Positions 8,756 to 19,988 of a stretch of 64,000 nucleotides of DNA are shown piece after piece. Every line of letters begins with the position of its first letter. The stretch's first letter is position 1. The notes under the pieces are model-generated. The model was not told the origin of the DNA, searched no databases, and was given only the letters and a program-made list of their open reading frames with translations. Source of the DNA: Erinaceus europaeus (lineage: Eukaryota; Chordata; Mammalia; Eulipotyphla; Erinaceidae). A program made the position numbers and the translations under genes. The stretch lies in NCBI RefSeq assembly GCF_950295315.1, contig NC_080177.1, forward strand, positions 78,151,096 through 78,215,095, in the 5' to 3' direction.

Positions 8756-9194
8756 GTCGGTGCAACTGTTAAGCCGCCAAGTCAGCTCGCTAGCACGATA
8801 TCGGGGGTGGCCGGGGACTAGTGAGGCTTTGCCGGGGCCGAGGGGAGCCCCAGGGCGCCCGGGCCACGTGGGCGGGGGTCCACGGCCGGGAGCAGCTCGC
8901 AGCAGCTGGGCTAGAAAGCACGGGGGTGGGTGGGGATGGGGGCAGCCAGGGAGGATGCCCACCCAGGTTCTTTCAGCTCAGCGCCTCCGCACTCCAGGCT
9001 CCGGGAGTTGAGAGCCGGGCTCGCCCGGGGGTGGGGGGCGCTGTGTGTGCGGGGTTAGGAGGCACCCAGCGCCCGGGGAGAAGGCGACTTGTCTGCATTG
9101 GCTTATCTCCCTTCAGTCGTAGGGCAAGGGTAGGAATGTCCCAGGGCTGGGAGTTTTAAATATATACATTGTAGCTGCCGTTTAGAGCTCTGGA

Positions 9195-9340
9195 AGCCGA
9201 GGGTGAGAGAGAGAAAGAGAGAGAGAGAGAGAGAAAGAAGAGAAGAGAGAAGAGAGAAGGGAGGGGGAGGAGAGAGAAAAGGAGGGAGAGAGAGATGGAG
9301 AGAAGAGATAGGAGATGAGAGAGGAATATTATATATAGAG

Positions 9341-9387
<47 letters not shown>

Positions 9388-9400
9388 GAGAGAGAGATGC
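9195..9400. repeat. GA-rich low-complexity tract
   Basis: About 200 bases of GAGAGA/GAAGAG/GGAGG sequence, nearly all purine on the plus strand, interrupted by ATATTATATATAG near 9330. Confidence 0.95.
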
Positions 9401-9684
9401 GCCTGGCTTCAATCCTCTCTCGAAAGCTTTGAATACAGTGCACTCGGACGCCACAGTGTTCGAGCCAAGGAAGAAAATGTTTTTATGGCAGAATAAATGG
9501 GCGTAACTTGGCCGCACCGGCTCCGCGTGGGTCGCGCTGGCCCTGCCGGCGAGCGCGCAGCCGCCGGGACCCGGGTTGTCAGAGGAGCCGCTCCCGGCGC
9601 CCGGCGCTTTCCTGCGGGGCCGCGGCGCCCTGGTACCAGGAGCCCCTTCCGCCAGGCCCCGCGCGCGGACTCTACGCGCTTCAG

Positions 9685-9722
9685 CTATTATTTATTTATT
9701 TGTTTGTTTATTTATTTATATT
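9685..9722. repeat. (TTTA)n/(TTTG)n short microsatellite
   Basis: TATTTATTTATTTGTTTG pattern. Confidence 0.85.
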
Positions 9723-9906
9723 GTTGTTTGGGCTATAGAAGTGTGCGTGTTTGGGGAAGGTGTCTGTCTGGGGGCGGGGAGCTGAAGTAGGAAGTGAGGT
9801 GCGGATACAAACCGATTAGTGGAATTGCTTCTGAATATTGTACTTGGACTTCTTATTAGAAACAGTTACAACGTGAACGTGATGCAGTTGCGACTCGCTG
9901 CGCGCG

Positions 9907-9908
<2 letters not shown>

Positions 9909-9972
<64 letters not shown>
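9909..9972. repeat. (CA)n microsatellite
   Basis: About 31 uninterrupted CA units preceded by GCGCGCGCGTA, an alternating purine-pyrimidine run. Confidence 0.97.
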
Positions 9973-9974
<2 letters not shown>

Positions 9975-11049
9975 AGTAGACACACTGCACCTACACTGGC
10001 TTTCTCTAGGTGGCAGTTGAGTGGTCATTTATAATTAGCTATTCAGTTTTGCATTTATCCCGGGCGGGGCAGGGGTGGGGGTAGGTCCGCCACTATCAAC
10101 ATGCCCCGCCCCCCTCCTGGAAGGGTTTTAAACTCCTAATTTTGGAGTATGATGTTTTGTTTTGGGGAGACACAGAGCATCTTTTTTTTTTTAAAGCAAC
10201 TTATTTAATAAAACATCTATTTGATTTTTTAAGTTGCTGATCTAGAAACAGTACACACACGCATACATTATGCATGGGGCAAATTAGAACAAAGCGCAGG
10301 GACTCATCCAGCAGAAGGGATGGATGGTGGTGCTGGGAGGAGGGAACTAGGAGAATGGTTTGGAGAGCTGTTTTTTTTTTTTAATTTTTATTCTCTGTGC
10401 CCCTCCTGACAATAAGATGGAGCTGAACGACATTAGCATTTTCTATGTGCCTTCTGAGTCTCCACTCCCCACCCCCACCTCACCCCCCAAAAAAAACAAG
10501 CCAACACCACAGATGCCCCTACAGAAACTGGTCACACTAAGGTTTCCTCCAGGATGGGGAAAAGGGTGGTAATCTGCCGGGGAAAAGCAGCCCAGGTTTA
10601 ATGCAACACCTCTGTCAGGCTCTGCCTGTCCTGAATATAGGCTGTTTATTATACCAGCTTTTCCCATGTGGGACATTCAGTAATTCAATAGCTCCCTTAA
10701 CTGCATGTCACGATTTGAATCTCTTTGCTTTGGGGTCTCCTGTAGGAAACCCCCCCCCCCCCAGCTCCTGGAACACACATAGCTTCTCTTAGGCTTTCTT
10801 CCTGCCTTTGATCTCCCCTCCACTCCCTTTCTTATTTCTTCATATAGTACCTTTCACCTCCTTTCTCTCTGAAGCTGACAGCCTGGCTTCTCTGTGTTGT
10901 CGCCTTTACCATCTTATTACTGCCCAACAGGGTGTTAGAGGCAGAAACTGGAGCCGCCTGGACCGATCAGATCACAAAGGGGACTCGGCAGGTGGCCCCA
11001 CAGCCAAGCAGTCACATCTGGACAAGTAGAAGTTGAAAGTAGAGATGGA

Positions 11050-11530
11050 CATGTATGATGTGTAAATGTTTACTGCACATCAGTTAATTTAGCAGCTACA
11101 TAGCTGCAGAATCCCCCTTATTTTTTGCTTGATGTACATAGAAGATAAGGGGCCTGCAGTGAAAACTGCATAAGCAGGTCACATGCATATGGATTGCACA
11201 AAGATCTAGCTGCAAGTCACTCACACAGCAGATTATATCCTGGCTGATTGCTGCACAACCAGGGGGCAAAAGGCTTTAAATATAGATTGTAATTTTACTT
11301 AACACTCTAGTTCAGGTATACCAGCTGCCCCCAAATCTGTTATCAACACTTAAAAGGACTTATCCTTTTATTAAGTTATCAAAGCCCTAGTTTGTATGCA
11401 CTTAACAGAGAATGTCTGCCACCTTCTGCCAGACTTGATTATACACATATGTATCTATTACTATAACTGCCTGCTTAGAATAGAATAACTGTTATTATTA
11501 TTTAATTATTCCATCTAAGCCAACTGGGCT
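11050..11530. promoter_or_regulatory. Candidate conserved non-coding element in intron 1 (with MEF2 site)
   Basis: Non-repetitive, AT-rich, information-dense DNA 3.5 kb after exon 1, in the SINE-free domain. It contains TTAAATATAG (11276-11285), an exact MEF2 consensus match (YTAWWWWTAR). Dpf3 is a reported Mef2a target in heart, so this site is of interest. Conservation is inferred from sequence character only. Confidence 0.4.
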
Positions 11531-11670
11531 TTGCTTCTAGTAACGTTTGTTTATAGGGAATATGACCAGTAAATTAGTCTGTCCGCTTTCAACTGTGAAC
11601 TTACACTTACATAATAGTATTGGAACTTTCTTTTGTAAAGAGTTAGACTTGGTGGAAGACTTGTAATAAG

Positions 11671-11671
<1 letters not shown>

Positions 11672-11719
<48 letters not shown>

Positions 11720-11733
11720 CAAACACACACACA
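11672..11733. repeat. (AT)n with (AC)n microsatellite
   Basis: AT dinucleotides with one ATGT interruption, then CACACACACAC. Confidence 0.95.
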
Positions 11734-13183
11734 GTCCCTGTTTTGTTATTAAGGGCACAACTCTGGGGAGAAGTAACTATACTAAATAAGCCAAGGTCTC
11801 AAATCTTTACTGATGTTTTTATACAGTCTATGATGTGGATGCAATGTATTCTAATCTAGGGTGGTTCTGTGTGTTTGCAAGTTGTGTAATTGTCACTTGG
11901 TAGAAGCCAGACCTTACTCCTGCCTTGGCAGTCAGTTCAGATATCAGCCAGGGGGTGGGGAGCACACATTCCTGGTTCTAATCTCCTCTTAGTGCTTTCT
12001 TGGTGTACACTCAGTTAGGGGTTGCTAGAGCCTGGGGTTTTTGTGTGTGAACTTGCAGCCTTTTATGGACATTATTTTAACCCTTTATGTAAAAACACCC
12101 TTGGAGATTTTAAGTCACCAGATGCCAAAGAACCACTTTCTCCATCTGCTCCTGGTTGCCACTGGGGAAGGAAAAAAAAACAACAAAACTCAATTCTCTA
12201 AGCTTCATTTACACATTTTCAGTGGGAAGAATGCTTGGTTTCGAGGGCAGATACCCATAAAGGATATTAATTTCTACCAGAACCCAAGTGGAGGCCTGGT
12301 CACAGGGGAGCTCTCTGCAGACTGCCCAGGAGACCCCAGAGAGACCCCCAGAGGTGGAATGGGAGCTGTGTGGACCCAGAGGTTGGGCAGGAATCCACAA
12401 GTGACTTGATTGGAGACTTCTCATCTCCCATGGCTTTTGGAATCATGTAGATTGGTGCGGTTTGAACATATCTGAGAGAGACCACAATACTGAAAGCTGT
12501 TGATACTGGTGAAAATCAAGCATGCTTTGTTTTGAGCATGCGTCAGAGAAAGAAAGGAACTAAGGCTGCTGTTTCAAAGTGCAGTCTTGCTGATCATGGT
12601 GGTGTTGGTGGCCGTAGGGCAGGGGCAGGGGCAGGTCATAAAAAGGCACCAGGATCCAGGCCTGTTTATTATCACAACCTCTGCGAAGTAAAGTGTGTGT
12701 GTGGTTTTTGAGTCTTCTGGAAGTCAGTGGGAGACAGAAAAGTTGCCAAATGTGGTAAGTCCCTGGCCAAAGAAATGCCCCCAAGGCTGAAATAGTTTTT
12801 GCCCAGAATAGTTTTCTAGCATGACCCCAACCTTTAAATAGTCTGTAAATATGTAGGTATTTCACAGGACAAATCAAGAGTGGATCAAACCACAGTGTGG
12901 TCTGGAACTCTGAAAAGATAAGTGTTTAACAGCAAGAGAGCCTGATAGTATGATCCACGTCAAGTCCCAAAGTTCTCTTTAGTTGTGTCAGTGACCAGGG
13001 AGAGAGGAGGTGTTGTGGTGTTTTTGTAATTTGTTTTTCTTATTGGTCAGGTTACTAGTGTTTCACAGTCTGTCAAACCATCTGGATGAATGGAGCCAGC
13101 ATCGTAAACCTGTCAGCAAGGAAGGTTTTTGAAGCCTGTGATTTGCATCAGAGTTTTAAAAGCAGTGCAGCGGTTGGAAGGTG

Positions 13184-13218
13184 TTGGGGGGTGGTGGTGG
13201 TGGTGGTGGTGGTCGGTG
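13184..13218. repeat. (GGT)n short microsatellite
   Basis: About ten GGT trinucleotides, G-rich on the plus strand. Confidence 0.9.
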
Positions 13219-14280
13219 GGAAAAGAGATGCAGGCTGTGCTGAGAATTTCTGGGTTGTATTTTGGTAAATAGTCTTGGTGGAGGGGGGAAGGGGAGGGGA
13301 GGGGGGAACTTGCAAAGGGAAAGAGAGAAGCCTTGAGGAGAGCAAGATTGAGGGGCTCTGTTTGGAAGCAGGGGGGGCAAGCGGATTAGGGTCAGATCGC
13401 CTAATAATGGGGATCAAATAGCCCACATAGAATCCTCCACCACCCAGGCTGGGTGCTGAGCCTGAGGAACAATGATGGTACATGTCTAATCCTCCTCCTC
13501 GCACTCCCCCCACCATTCAGAGACTGTGGTCATCTCAGGTTGCTGTGAGTTCTTCTCCTTTTTTTCCCCCTTCATTATTCACCTTGAAAACCTGCAGCTT
13601 GTATTAACTTGGAAGCTGCATCAGAAAAACTTTTCTTGTCCCCAGACTTTTCTCACCTGCTATCAGGGTAGAGGGGCATCAGCTCTGGGAGAGGAATCCA
13701 GAGTCCTGCTCCCCACCCCACCATCAGCCAGCTCTTTGATCTTGATACAGGACTTCTGGGAGCTGCCATATTCCTTATCTCTGCGCTGGGGCTGTTGTAC
13801 GGCGATTTGGCTACATTTCTTCTAAATCAAATACTGTGTAGCTCTTACTATAGATGATTAAGACGGGGAGGACACTCAAGGACCACAGTTTGAATTCTTC
13901 CTTGTTTTCAAAGCGTAGCTCTTAAGGGGGGGGGGAGAGAGTGTAGTTGTTAAGATGTGAGGAGTCTCTTGCAGTTTCTTCTTTTGTCACTTGTGTTACC
14001 ACTTGAGGTTCTAACCAGGGTGGAACTTCCACTCCCTTCTCAGGACCTGAAGCTGAAGAGCAGATGGTAGGTCATTTAGAGCATGAGTTAAAAACAACAA
14101 CAACAAAACTCCCTGGTTCTCTCTTTTGATCACTTTTCTCATTAGTACCCCAACCAGTGAATAACAGATGAAAAAGAAAAGAAGTCAGATTGGTCTCTCT
14201 TGCTGTTTTTAAGACTGAGATAAAGTTGTTGGTTCTGAAAAAGATAGGAGTTACTGAGAACGTGTATTTCTTTCTTTTAG

Positions 14281-14497
14281 TGATTTTTTAAATTATCTTT
14301 ATTTATTTATTGGATAGAGACAGCCAGAAATTGAGAGGGAAGGAGTGACAGAGAGGGTGAGAGACAGACAGACACCTACAACCCTACTTCACCCACTCAC
14401 AAAGTTTCCTCGCACTTCAAGTGGGGACTGGGGTCTCGAACCTGGGTCCTTGTGCACTGTCATGTGCGTTCAACCAGGAGTGCCACTGCCCAGCCCC
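14281..14497 (-). mobile_element. SINE-B, minus
   Basis: TTATTTATTTATTGGATAGA tail side, head ending GTGCCACTGCCCAGCCCC. A worn TSD (AGAAC...TTTCT) may flank it. Confidence 0.9.
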
Positions 14498-14629
14498 AGA
14501 ACATCTGCGTTTCTCTTCTTTTCTTTGTGTGGAGAGAGGAGGGAAGCCAAGCTAAAAGAACTTTTTTCTTGGGTTTCATTTATCGAGATCTTTTTGGACC
14601 TGCTTCTCCACTACCATGACACACATCTG

Positions 14630-14756
14630 ACTTACCGTAGAAATAAAGTGAGTTCTTACTATCCTAGTGGTGGGAACCTGTATGGAATTATACCCCTATT
14701 ATCTTACAATTTTGTAAATCAATATTAAATCACTAATGAAAATGCATTCAAGAAAA
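14630..14756 (+). mobile_element. L1-E 3'-end fragment, plus
   Basis: ACCCCTATTATCTTACAATT, GTAAATCAATATTAAATCAC and TAATGAAAATG reverse-complement the T-rich starts of the minus copies at 50440, 57277 and 59560, so the sense 3' end points right. Confidence 0.7.
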
Positions 14757-14768
14757 AATGAGTTCTTG

Positions 14769-15052
14769 AGAGTTGGGCGGTTGCGCAGTGGGTTTAGCGT
14801 ATGTGGCATGAAGCGCAAGGACCGGCATAAGGATCCCGGTTCAAGCCCCCGGCTCCCCACCTGCAGGGGAGTCGCTTCACAGGCGGTGAAGCAGGTCTGC
14901 AAGTGTCTATCTTTCTCTCCCCCTCTCTGTCTTCCCCTCCTCTCTCTATTTCTTTCTGTTCTAACAATGATGACATCAATAATAACTACAACAATAAAAA
15001 ACAAGGGCAAAAAAAGGGAATAAATAAATAAATAAATATTTAAAAAAAAGAG
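14769..15052 (+). mobile_element. SINE-A, plus, intact with TSD
   Basis: Perfect 10-bp TSD TGAGTTCTTG at 14759-14768 and 15053-15062; AATAAATAAATAAATATT tail. Confidence 0.95.
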
Positions 15053-15062
15053 TGAGTTCTTG

Positions 15063-15302
15063 TTTCACTTCCATCTGGGCTGTAGCAGGCACTTGTCTCC
15101 CCAGCAAGAAGTGGTGGACCTGTCCTGATGTTTCATTGAGCTTCCTTAGGGTCCCCTGTGTTACCACGGAGGAGATGGAGGTAACCTGCAGACACCCAGG
15201 GGCTGGTCTAGGTCTTGGTAGATTTCAGTGGTAGATTTCTAAATTAGAAATTGTTGTCTCTCCTTAAGTGACATTGCTTCAGACACCCTTGAGTCCTCAG
15301 AG
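15063..15302. other. Unique intron DNA
   Basis: Nothing recognised. Confidence 0.4.
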
Positions 15303-15660
15303 GGATTTATTTATTTATTTATTTATTTATTGTCTCCAGGGTTATTGCTGGGCTCAGTGCCTACAGTATAAATCCTCTGCTCATAGAGGCCATTCTTCCC
15401 ATTTTGTGCCTTTGTTGTTGTTGTTGTTATTGTTGTTGTTGTCACTGGATAGGACAGAGAGAAATCGAGAGAGGAGGGGAAGACAGAGAGGAGGAGAGAA
15501 AGATAGACACCTGCAGACCTGCTTCACTGCCTGTGAAATGACCCCTCCCCACCCCCCACCCCCCCCGCAGGTGGGGAGCAGGGGACTTGAACCAGGATCC
15601 TGAGCAGGTCCTTGCGCTTTGTACTGTGTGCACTTAACCTAGAGCACTACCGCCTGGCCC
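15303..15660 (-). mobile_element. SINE-A long form, minus
   Basis: Includes the 3' extension TCTCCAGGGTTATTGCTGGG and a long GTTGTTGTTATT linker; C-rich run near 15545; head ending CTACCGCCTGGCCC. Confidence 0.9.
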
Positions 15661-15897
15661 TGGGAGGGCATTATTATCAGGCTTCCCTTTGGCTGAAAGT
15701 TCCCTTGGCAATTTTCTACAAGCCCAAAGGAGAAAGAGGAGGTTGCAAAACCCATCAGAGATGCTGATGTATAAATTATGAGACTTGGGGAAAATGAAGG
15801 AAGAAACAAAATGGTCAACTTGCCTTCCAGCAGAAAGAGTCTCAGAAATGTTTTCTGATTGTGAAAAAAGATAAACACAACACAAAACAATCACTTT

Positions 15898-16428
15898 GTT
15901 TTTATTTATTTATTAAATATTTTTGGTTATTAATTTATTGGATAGAGACAGAGAGAAACCAAGAGGGAAGGGGAGAGACAAGAGAGACGCTTGCAGCCCT
16001 GCTTCACCACTTGTGAAAGCTTTTCCCCTGCAGGTGGGGACCGGGGGCAGGGAGGGGGCTTGAGCCTGGATTCTTGTGCACTACACTTAAAAAAAATTAT
16101 TTATTCCCTTTTGTTGCCCTTGTTGTTTTATTGTTGTAGTTATTATTATTGTTGTTATTGATGTAATTATTGGATAGGACAGAGAGAAATGGAGAGAGGT
16201 GGTGAAGACAGAGGGGGCAGAGAAAGATAGACACCTGTAGACCTGCTTCACTGCCTGTGAAGTGACTCCCCTGCAGGTGGGGAGCCGGAGGCTCAAACCA
16301 GAATCCTTACGCTGGTCCTTGAGCTTTACGCTTTGCGCCACCTGTGCTTACCCTGCTGTGCTACTACCTGATCCCCTCTTGCGTACTGCGTTATGTGTGC
16401 TCAACCAGGTGAGTCACCATCCAGCTCC
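15898..16428 (-). mobile_element. SINE-B, minus, split by SINE-A
   Basis: Left part 15898-16086 ends in the head region at TTCTTGTGCACTAC; the head resumes at 16376 with CTTGCGTACTGCGTTATGTG and ends CATCCAGCTCCC at 16428. Confidence 0.85.
16088..16375 (-). mobile_element. SINE-A, minus, nested in SINE-B
   Basis: Inserted in the head of the SINE-B; worn target duplication CTTGTGCACTAC / CTTGCGTACTGC on the two sides. Confidence 0.9.
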
Positions 16429-16469
16429 CCAAATGATCACTTTAAATCATACAGTTAAATGGAACTAAG

Positions 16470-16900
16470 TTCATTGATGATGGGCCCACAAGCAGTAATG
16501 CCCATTGCTATTCTTTCTCCCACTCCCATGATAAGTACCATTCTCCTTTCTGTCGCTATAAATTTGCCTAGTCTAACCCTCTCAGAAGTGGAAACGCCAC
16601 TGCTTGTCCTATTGGGGCTCGATTCTTTTACTTATGGTGATGTTCTCAAGATTTATTTGTATTATAGCTGGTGTCAAGATTTCCTTCCTATGGCCAAATT
16701 ATATTCCCAGGATATGTATCTACCACATTTTGTTTATCGCCTCATCCAGTGATGAATACTTGGGTTGTGTCTGCCTTTTTGGCTTATTGGACGGTGCTGC
16801 TGTGAAGATACACAGAGCTGTTTGGGTCTTTGCTTTATGTTATTTTTGGTTCCCTTCATTTTTTGGACTCTTTTTCTTGATTCCACTTTAGGCTTTCTTT
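16470..16900 (-). mobile_element. Old LINE-1 fragment, minus
   Basis: ACCACATTTTGTTTATCGCC, GATACTTGGGTTGTGTCTGC and ATTCTCCTTTCTGTCGC match the antisense of ancestral mammalian L1 around the ORF2 end and start of the 3' UTR. Heavily diverged. Confidence 0.8.
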
Positions 16901-16977
16901 AGACTACATTTCTAGATAGAAAGGCTTCCCCCACCATATAAACTTAAAGAAAAACATACTAATAGTATAGGATCTTG

Positions 16978-17252
16978 CTCTTTCTCTTTTGCCTCCAGGG
17001 TTGTCGCTGGGCTTGATGCCTTCACTGCTCCTGATGGCCAACCCCCCCCCCCCCCATTTTATAGGACAGGACAGAGAGAGCAATTGAGAGAGAAGGGGAA
17101 GAGAAAGAGAGACACCTGTAGACCTGATTCACTGATTGTGGGAGCATCCCTGCTGCAGGTGGAGAGCTGGGGGCTCGAGCCCAGATCCTTGCCCAGGTCC
17201 TTGGGCTTTGTACTGTGTGCTCAGCTGGGTGTGCCACTGCTCAGCGGCCCCC
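16978..17252 (-). mobile_element. SINE, long form, minus
   Basis: TTTGCCTCCAGGGTTGTCGC extension, a C15 run, AGGACAGGACAGAGAG body, head ending GTGTGCCACTGCTCAGC. Confidence 0.85.
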
Positions 17253-18239
17253 AGAATCAATCTCTCTGTCCTCTTACCACAGGAATACCATTCTTTTTTT
17301 GGGGAGTAGGTTTAGGGATCCCTGAGGATGGAGGCTCTCCTCACCTGACAGTCACAAGGATTGCTTTGACCTTGTACCTTGTCCCTTTTCCTTGAGTGCA
17401 GGGACTCCAGGCAGGGGCCAGGGCTTGTGTCTGGGCAGCTGCAGGAGCTGGCACAGCAGTAGGGACCTGCAGGACCAGGAGGGAATGTTCCCCAGGTCCC
17501 AGAGTGGCAGCTCCAGCTCCGGCGGCAACAGAGGGCATCCAGGAGGAGGAAACACCTAGGATGACAGGGCAGCTCACTCAAGAGTTAGCACACAGGCCTA
17601 CCTTTTCATTCAGGGAGAAGCACCAGTATCTCCTTTCCCCTCCTTCCACACACCCAGCCCCGCTTACCCCCCCTAGGGGCCCAAATAAAATAATGGCTGT
17701 GAAAACAGTGAGAAGGTGTAAAGTACAAATGTGAGGCGTTACTAGAACTACAAAGTCCTCTTCCTCCTGACTGAGGTGGCTCAGCATCAACAATTACTCC
17801 CCGCCACCTCCCAGGAAGCACTATTCCAGCGAGAAGCTCAAGCTTCAAGTGTGTGGACTGATTCTGGCATTACACATGGAGTCTGATCATTGTTGCTCAG
17901 GAAATGTGAAGCCTCGTTCATCCAGTTGTGTGTAAATAGTCTTGGGACCTCAGTGGGATTTTCTCATTGTCTGGGTCTGAATTAGGAGAGAATTTGAGCT
18001 CAAGGGAAGCCTCATTTCATTTCCCCTTATCAGCCCTGGCCTGAGTCCACTCACCAAATCAGAAGCAGCACAAGGCAAGGAGCAGAGGGGGCCCTTTCCC
18101 AGAACTTGGGGGTTCCGGATCCTCTTAAGAGGCCTTGGGGAAAGAGAGAAGGGGTGGAGGTTTGTGGGGTTGGGGCTCACATCTGCCAGTGGACATGGTA
18201 GGTGTGTTGCTAGCATAGGCAATCAACAGCAGGAATTGA
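17253..18239. other. Unique intron DNA
   Basis: About 1 kb with no recognised repeat or gene; short overlapping open frames only. Confidence 0.45.
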
Positions 18240-18530
18240 TTTTTTTTCCTTTGCCTCCAGTGTTATTGCTGAGGATTGGTGCCTGCAACACAAGCGCTCC
18301 TGTAGCCATCTTCCATTTGTTGTTGTTGTTGGATAGGACAGAGAGAAATGAGAGAGGAGGGGAAGACAGAGAGGCTGAGAAAAAGAGACACCTGCAGACC
18401 TGCTTCACTGTTTGCAAAGTGATCCCCTCTGCAGGTGGGGAGCTGGGGGCTTGAACCAGGATCCTTGAGCAGGTCATTGCACTTTGTACTGTTTGTGCTT
18501 AATCCAGTGCATTAATGCCTGCCCCCCCCG
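18240..18530 (-). mobile_element. SINE-A long form, minus
   Basis: TTTGCCTCCAGTGTTATTGC extension, GTTGTTGTTGTTGGATAGG, head decayed, ending in a C run. Confidence 0.88.
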
Positions 18531-18540
18531 GAATTGATTT

Positions 18541-18836
18541 AAAAATTTATTTATTTATTTATTTTTTCCCCTCCTGGGTTATCACTGGGGCAGGGGTCAG
18601 CACGAGGAATCTGCTGCTCCTGGTGGCCATTTTTTCCATTTTATTGGACAGGACAGAGAGAAATTGAAAAAGGAGGGGTTGGCAGGCAGGAGGGAGAGGG
18701 AGAGAGACATGCAGATCTGATTTGCTGCCTGTGAAGCATCCCCCTTGCAGGTGGACACTCAGGGCTTGAACCGGGATCCTTACACGGGTCCTTGAGCTTA
18801 GTACCATATGCACTTAACCAGCCACCGCCTGCCCCC
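18541..18836 (-). mobile_element. SINE-A/B long form, minus
   Basis: TTTATTTATTTATTTATTTT tail, CTCCTGGTGGCCATTTTTTC extension, head ending CCACCGCCTGCCCCC. Confidence 0.85.
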
Positions 18837-18984
18837 TTTAAGATTTTATTTATTTATTTATGAAGAAGATAGGTAGGGAGAAAAAGAACCAGACATCACT
18901 CTGGTACATGTACTGCCAGAGACTGAACTCGGGACCTCATGCTTGAGAGTCTAATGCTTTATCCACTGTGTCACCTTCCAGACC
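18837..18984 (-). mobile_element. SINE-C, minus
   Basis: TTTATTTATTTATGAAGAAG, CCAGACATCACTCTGGTACA, GAGAGTCTAATGCTTTATCC, head ending CACCTTCCAGACCAC. Confidence 0.9.
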
Positions 18985-19094
18985 ACAGAACTGATTCTTT
19001 ATGTAAAGTAGATTCTGGAGAGTGTGGTGACTGTGGGTCCAAACTCAGAATTACAGTTGCGTTTTGGTTGTTAGGTTTAGAAATGCTTGCTGCA

Positions 19095-19448
19095 GGGGGT
19101 CGGGCGGTAGTGCAGCAGGTTAAGTGCACATGGTGCAAAGCGCAAAGACCGGCATAAGGATCCCGGTTTGAGACCCTGGCTCCCCACCTGCAGGGGAGTC
19201 GCTTCACAAGCGGTGAAGCAAGTCTGCAGGTGTCTTATCTTTCTCTCCCCTCTCTGTCTTCCCCTCCTCTCCACTTCTCTCTGTCCTATCCAACAACAAC
19301 AGCAATGACAACAATAATAATGACAACAACAAGGGTAACAACAAGGGCAACAAAGCGGGGGTGGGGGGTGGCCTCCAGGAGCAGTGGGCAGTGGATCCGT
19401 AGTGCAGGCACAGAGCCCCAGCAATAACCCTGGAGGCCGAAAAGAAAA
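19095..19448 (+). mobile_element. SINE-A long form, plus, intact with TSD
   Basis: Perfect 16-bp TSD AGAAATGCTTGCTGCA at 19079-19094 and 19449-19464. Carries GCAACAAAGCGGGGGTGGG and the CTGGAGGC 3' extension. Confidence 0.96.
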
Positions 19449-19559
19449 GAAATGCTTGCTGCAAAATGAGAATATTCCTTTGCTTTCTAAAGGCAGAGTA
19501 GTGATCGTGAGTACTGGGTGGAACCGTTCCCCTATAATCTTAGGATCTTGTAAGCCACT

Positions 19560-19768
19560 TTTAAAAATAGTTATTTATTTATTTATTATTGGGTAGAGAC
19601 AGAAGCTGAGAAGGCTGGGGGAGGTGGAGAGGGAGAGAGACAGAGAGACACCTGCACCTCTGTTTCACCACTTGTGAAACTTTCCACCTGCAGGTGGGAC
19701 CAGGGGCTTGAACCCAGGTCCTTACACATTGTAGTGTGTGCACTTAACCAGGTGCGCTGGCCTGGCCC
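19560..19768 (-). mobile_element. SINE-B, minus
   Basis: TTATTTATTTATTTATTATT tail, head ending GGTGCGCTGGCCTGGCCCC. Confidence 0.88.
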
Positions 19769-19988
19769 CTTAATTTTTTTTTTAATCATTATCTTTATTT
19801 TTGGATAGAGACAGCCAGAAATTGAGAGGGTAGGCGGAGATAAAGAGGAGAGAGAGACAGAGAAATGCTGCAGCCCTGCTTCACCACTTGCAAAGCTTTC
19901 CCCCTGCAGGTGGGGACGAGGGGCTCGGAACCTAGGTCCTTGCTCATTGTAACATGTGCGCTCTACCAGGTGTGCCACCACCCGGCCC
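19769..19988 (-). mobile_element. SINE-B, minus, abutting the previous copy
   Basis: Starts directly after the previous head. AAGCCACT before the pair and AAGACACT after it suggest one shared target duplication. Confidence 0.9.

Larger units (their letters stand above)
6380..9110. promoter_or_regulatory. CpG island domain around DPF3 exon 1
   Basis: CpG is frequent in two lobes, about 6380-6840 and 7400-9110, separated by a purine repeat and AT-richer DNA; a further CpG-rich patch lies at 9500-9680. GC-box-like runs are frequent. The strongest part (7840-8560) lies inside intron 1 just after the exon and is G-rich on the plus strand. Long open frames here on both strands are a by-product of GC richness and show no domain I recognise. 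Confidence 0.85.
9400..14270. other. Intron 1, repeat-poor proximal segment
   Basis: No SINE or LINE recognised over 4.9 kb. A CpG-rich patch occupies 9500-9680. A 9-bp inverted repeat (AGCAACTTA at 10195-10203, TAAGTTGCT at 10230-10238) encloses a 26-base loop. The remainder is unique sequence with the simple repeats listed separately. Confidence 0.6.

Noticed and set aside
7641..9011. 456-codon plus-strand open frame after DPF3 exon 1
   Set aside because: It runs through G-rich CpG DNA and the (CTTC)n array (FLPSFLPS repeats), has no domain, and competing long frames exist on both strands.
16459..16752. 97-codon plus-strand open frame
   Set aside because: It is the antisense of an old LINE-1 fragment.
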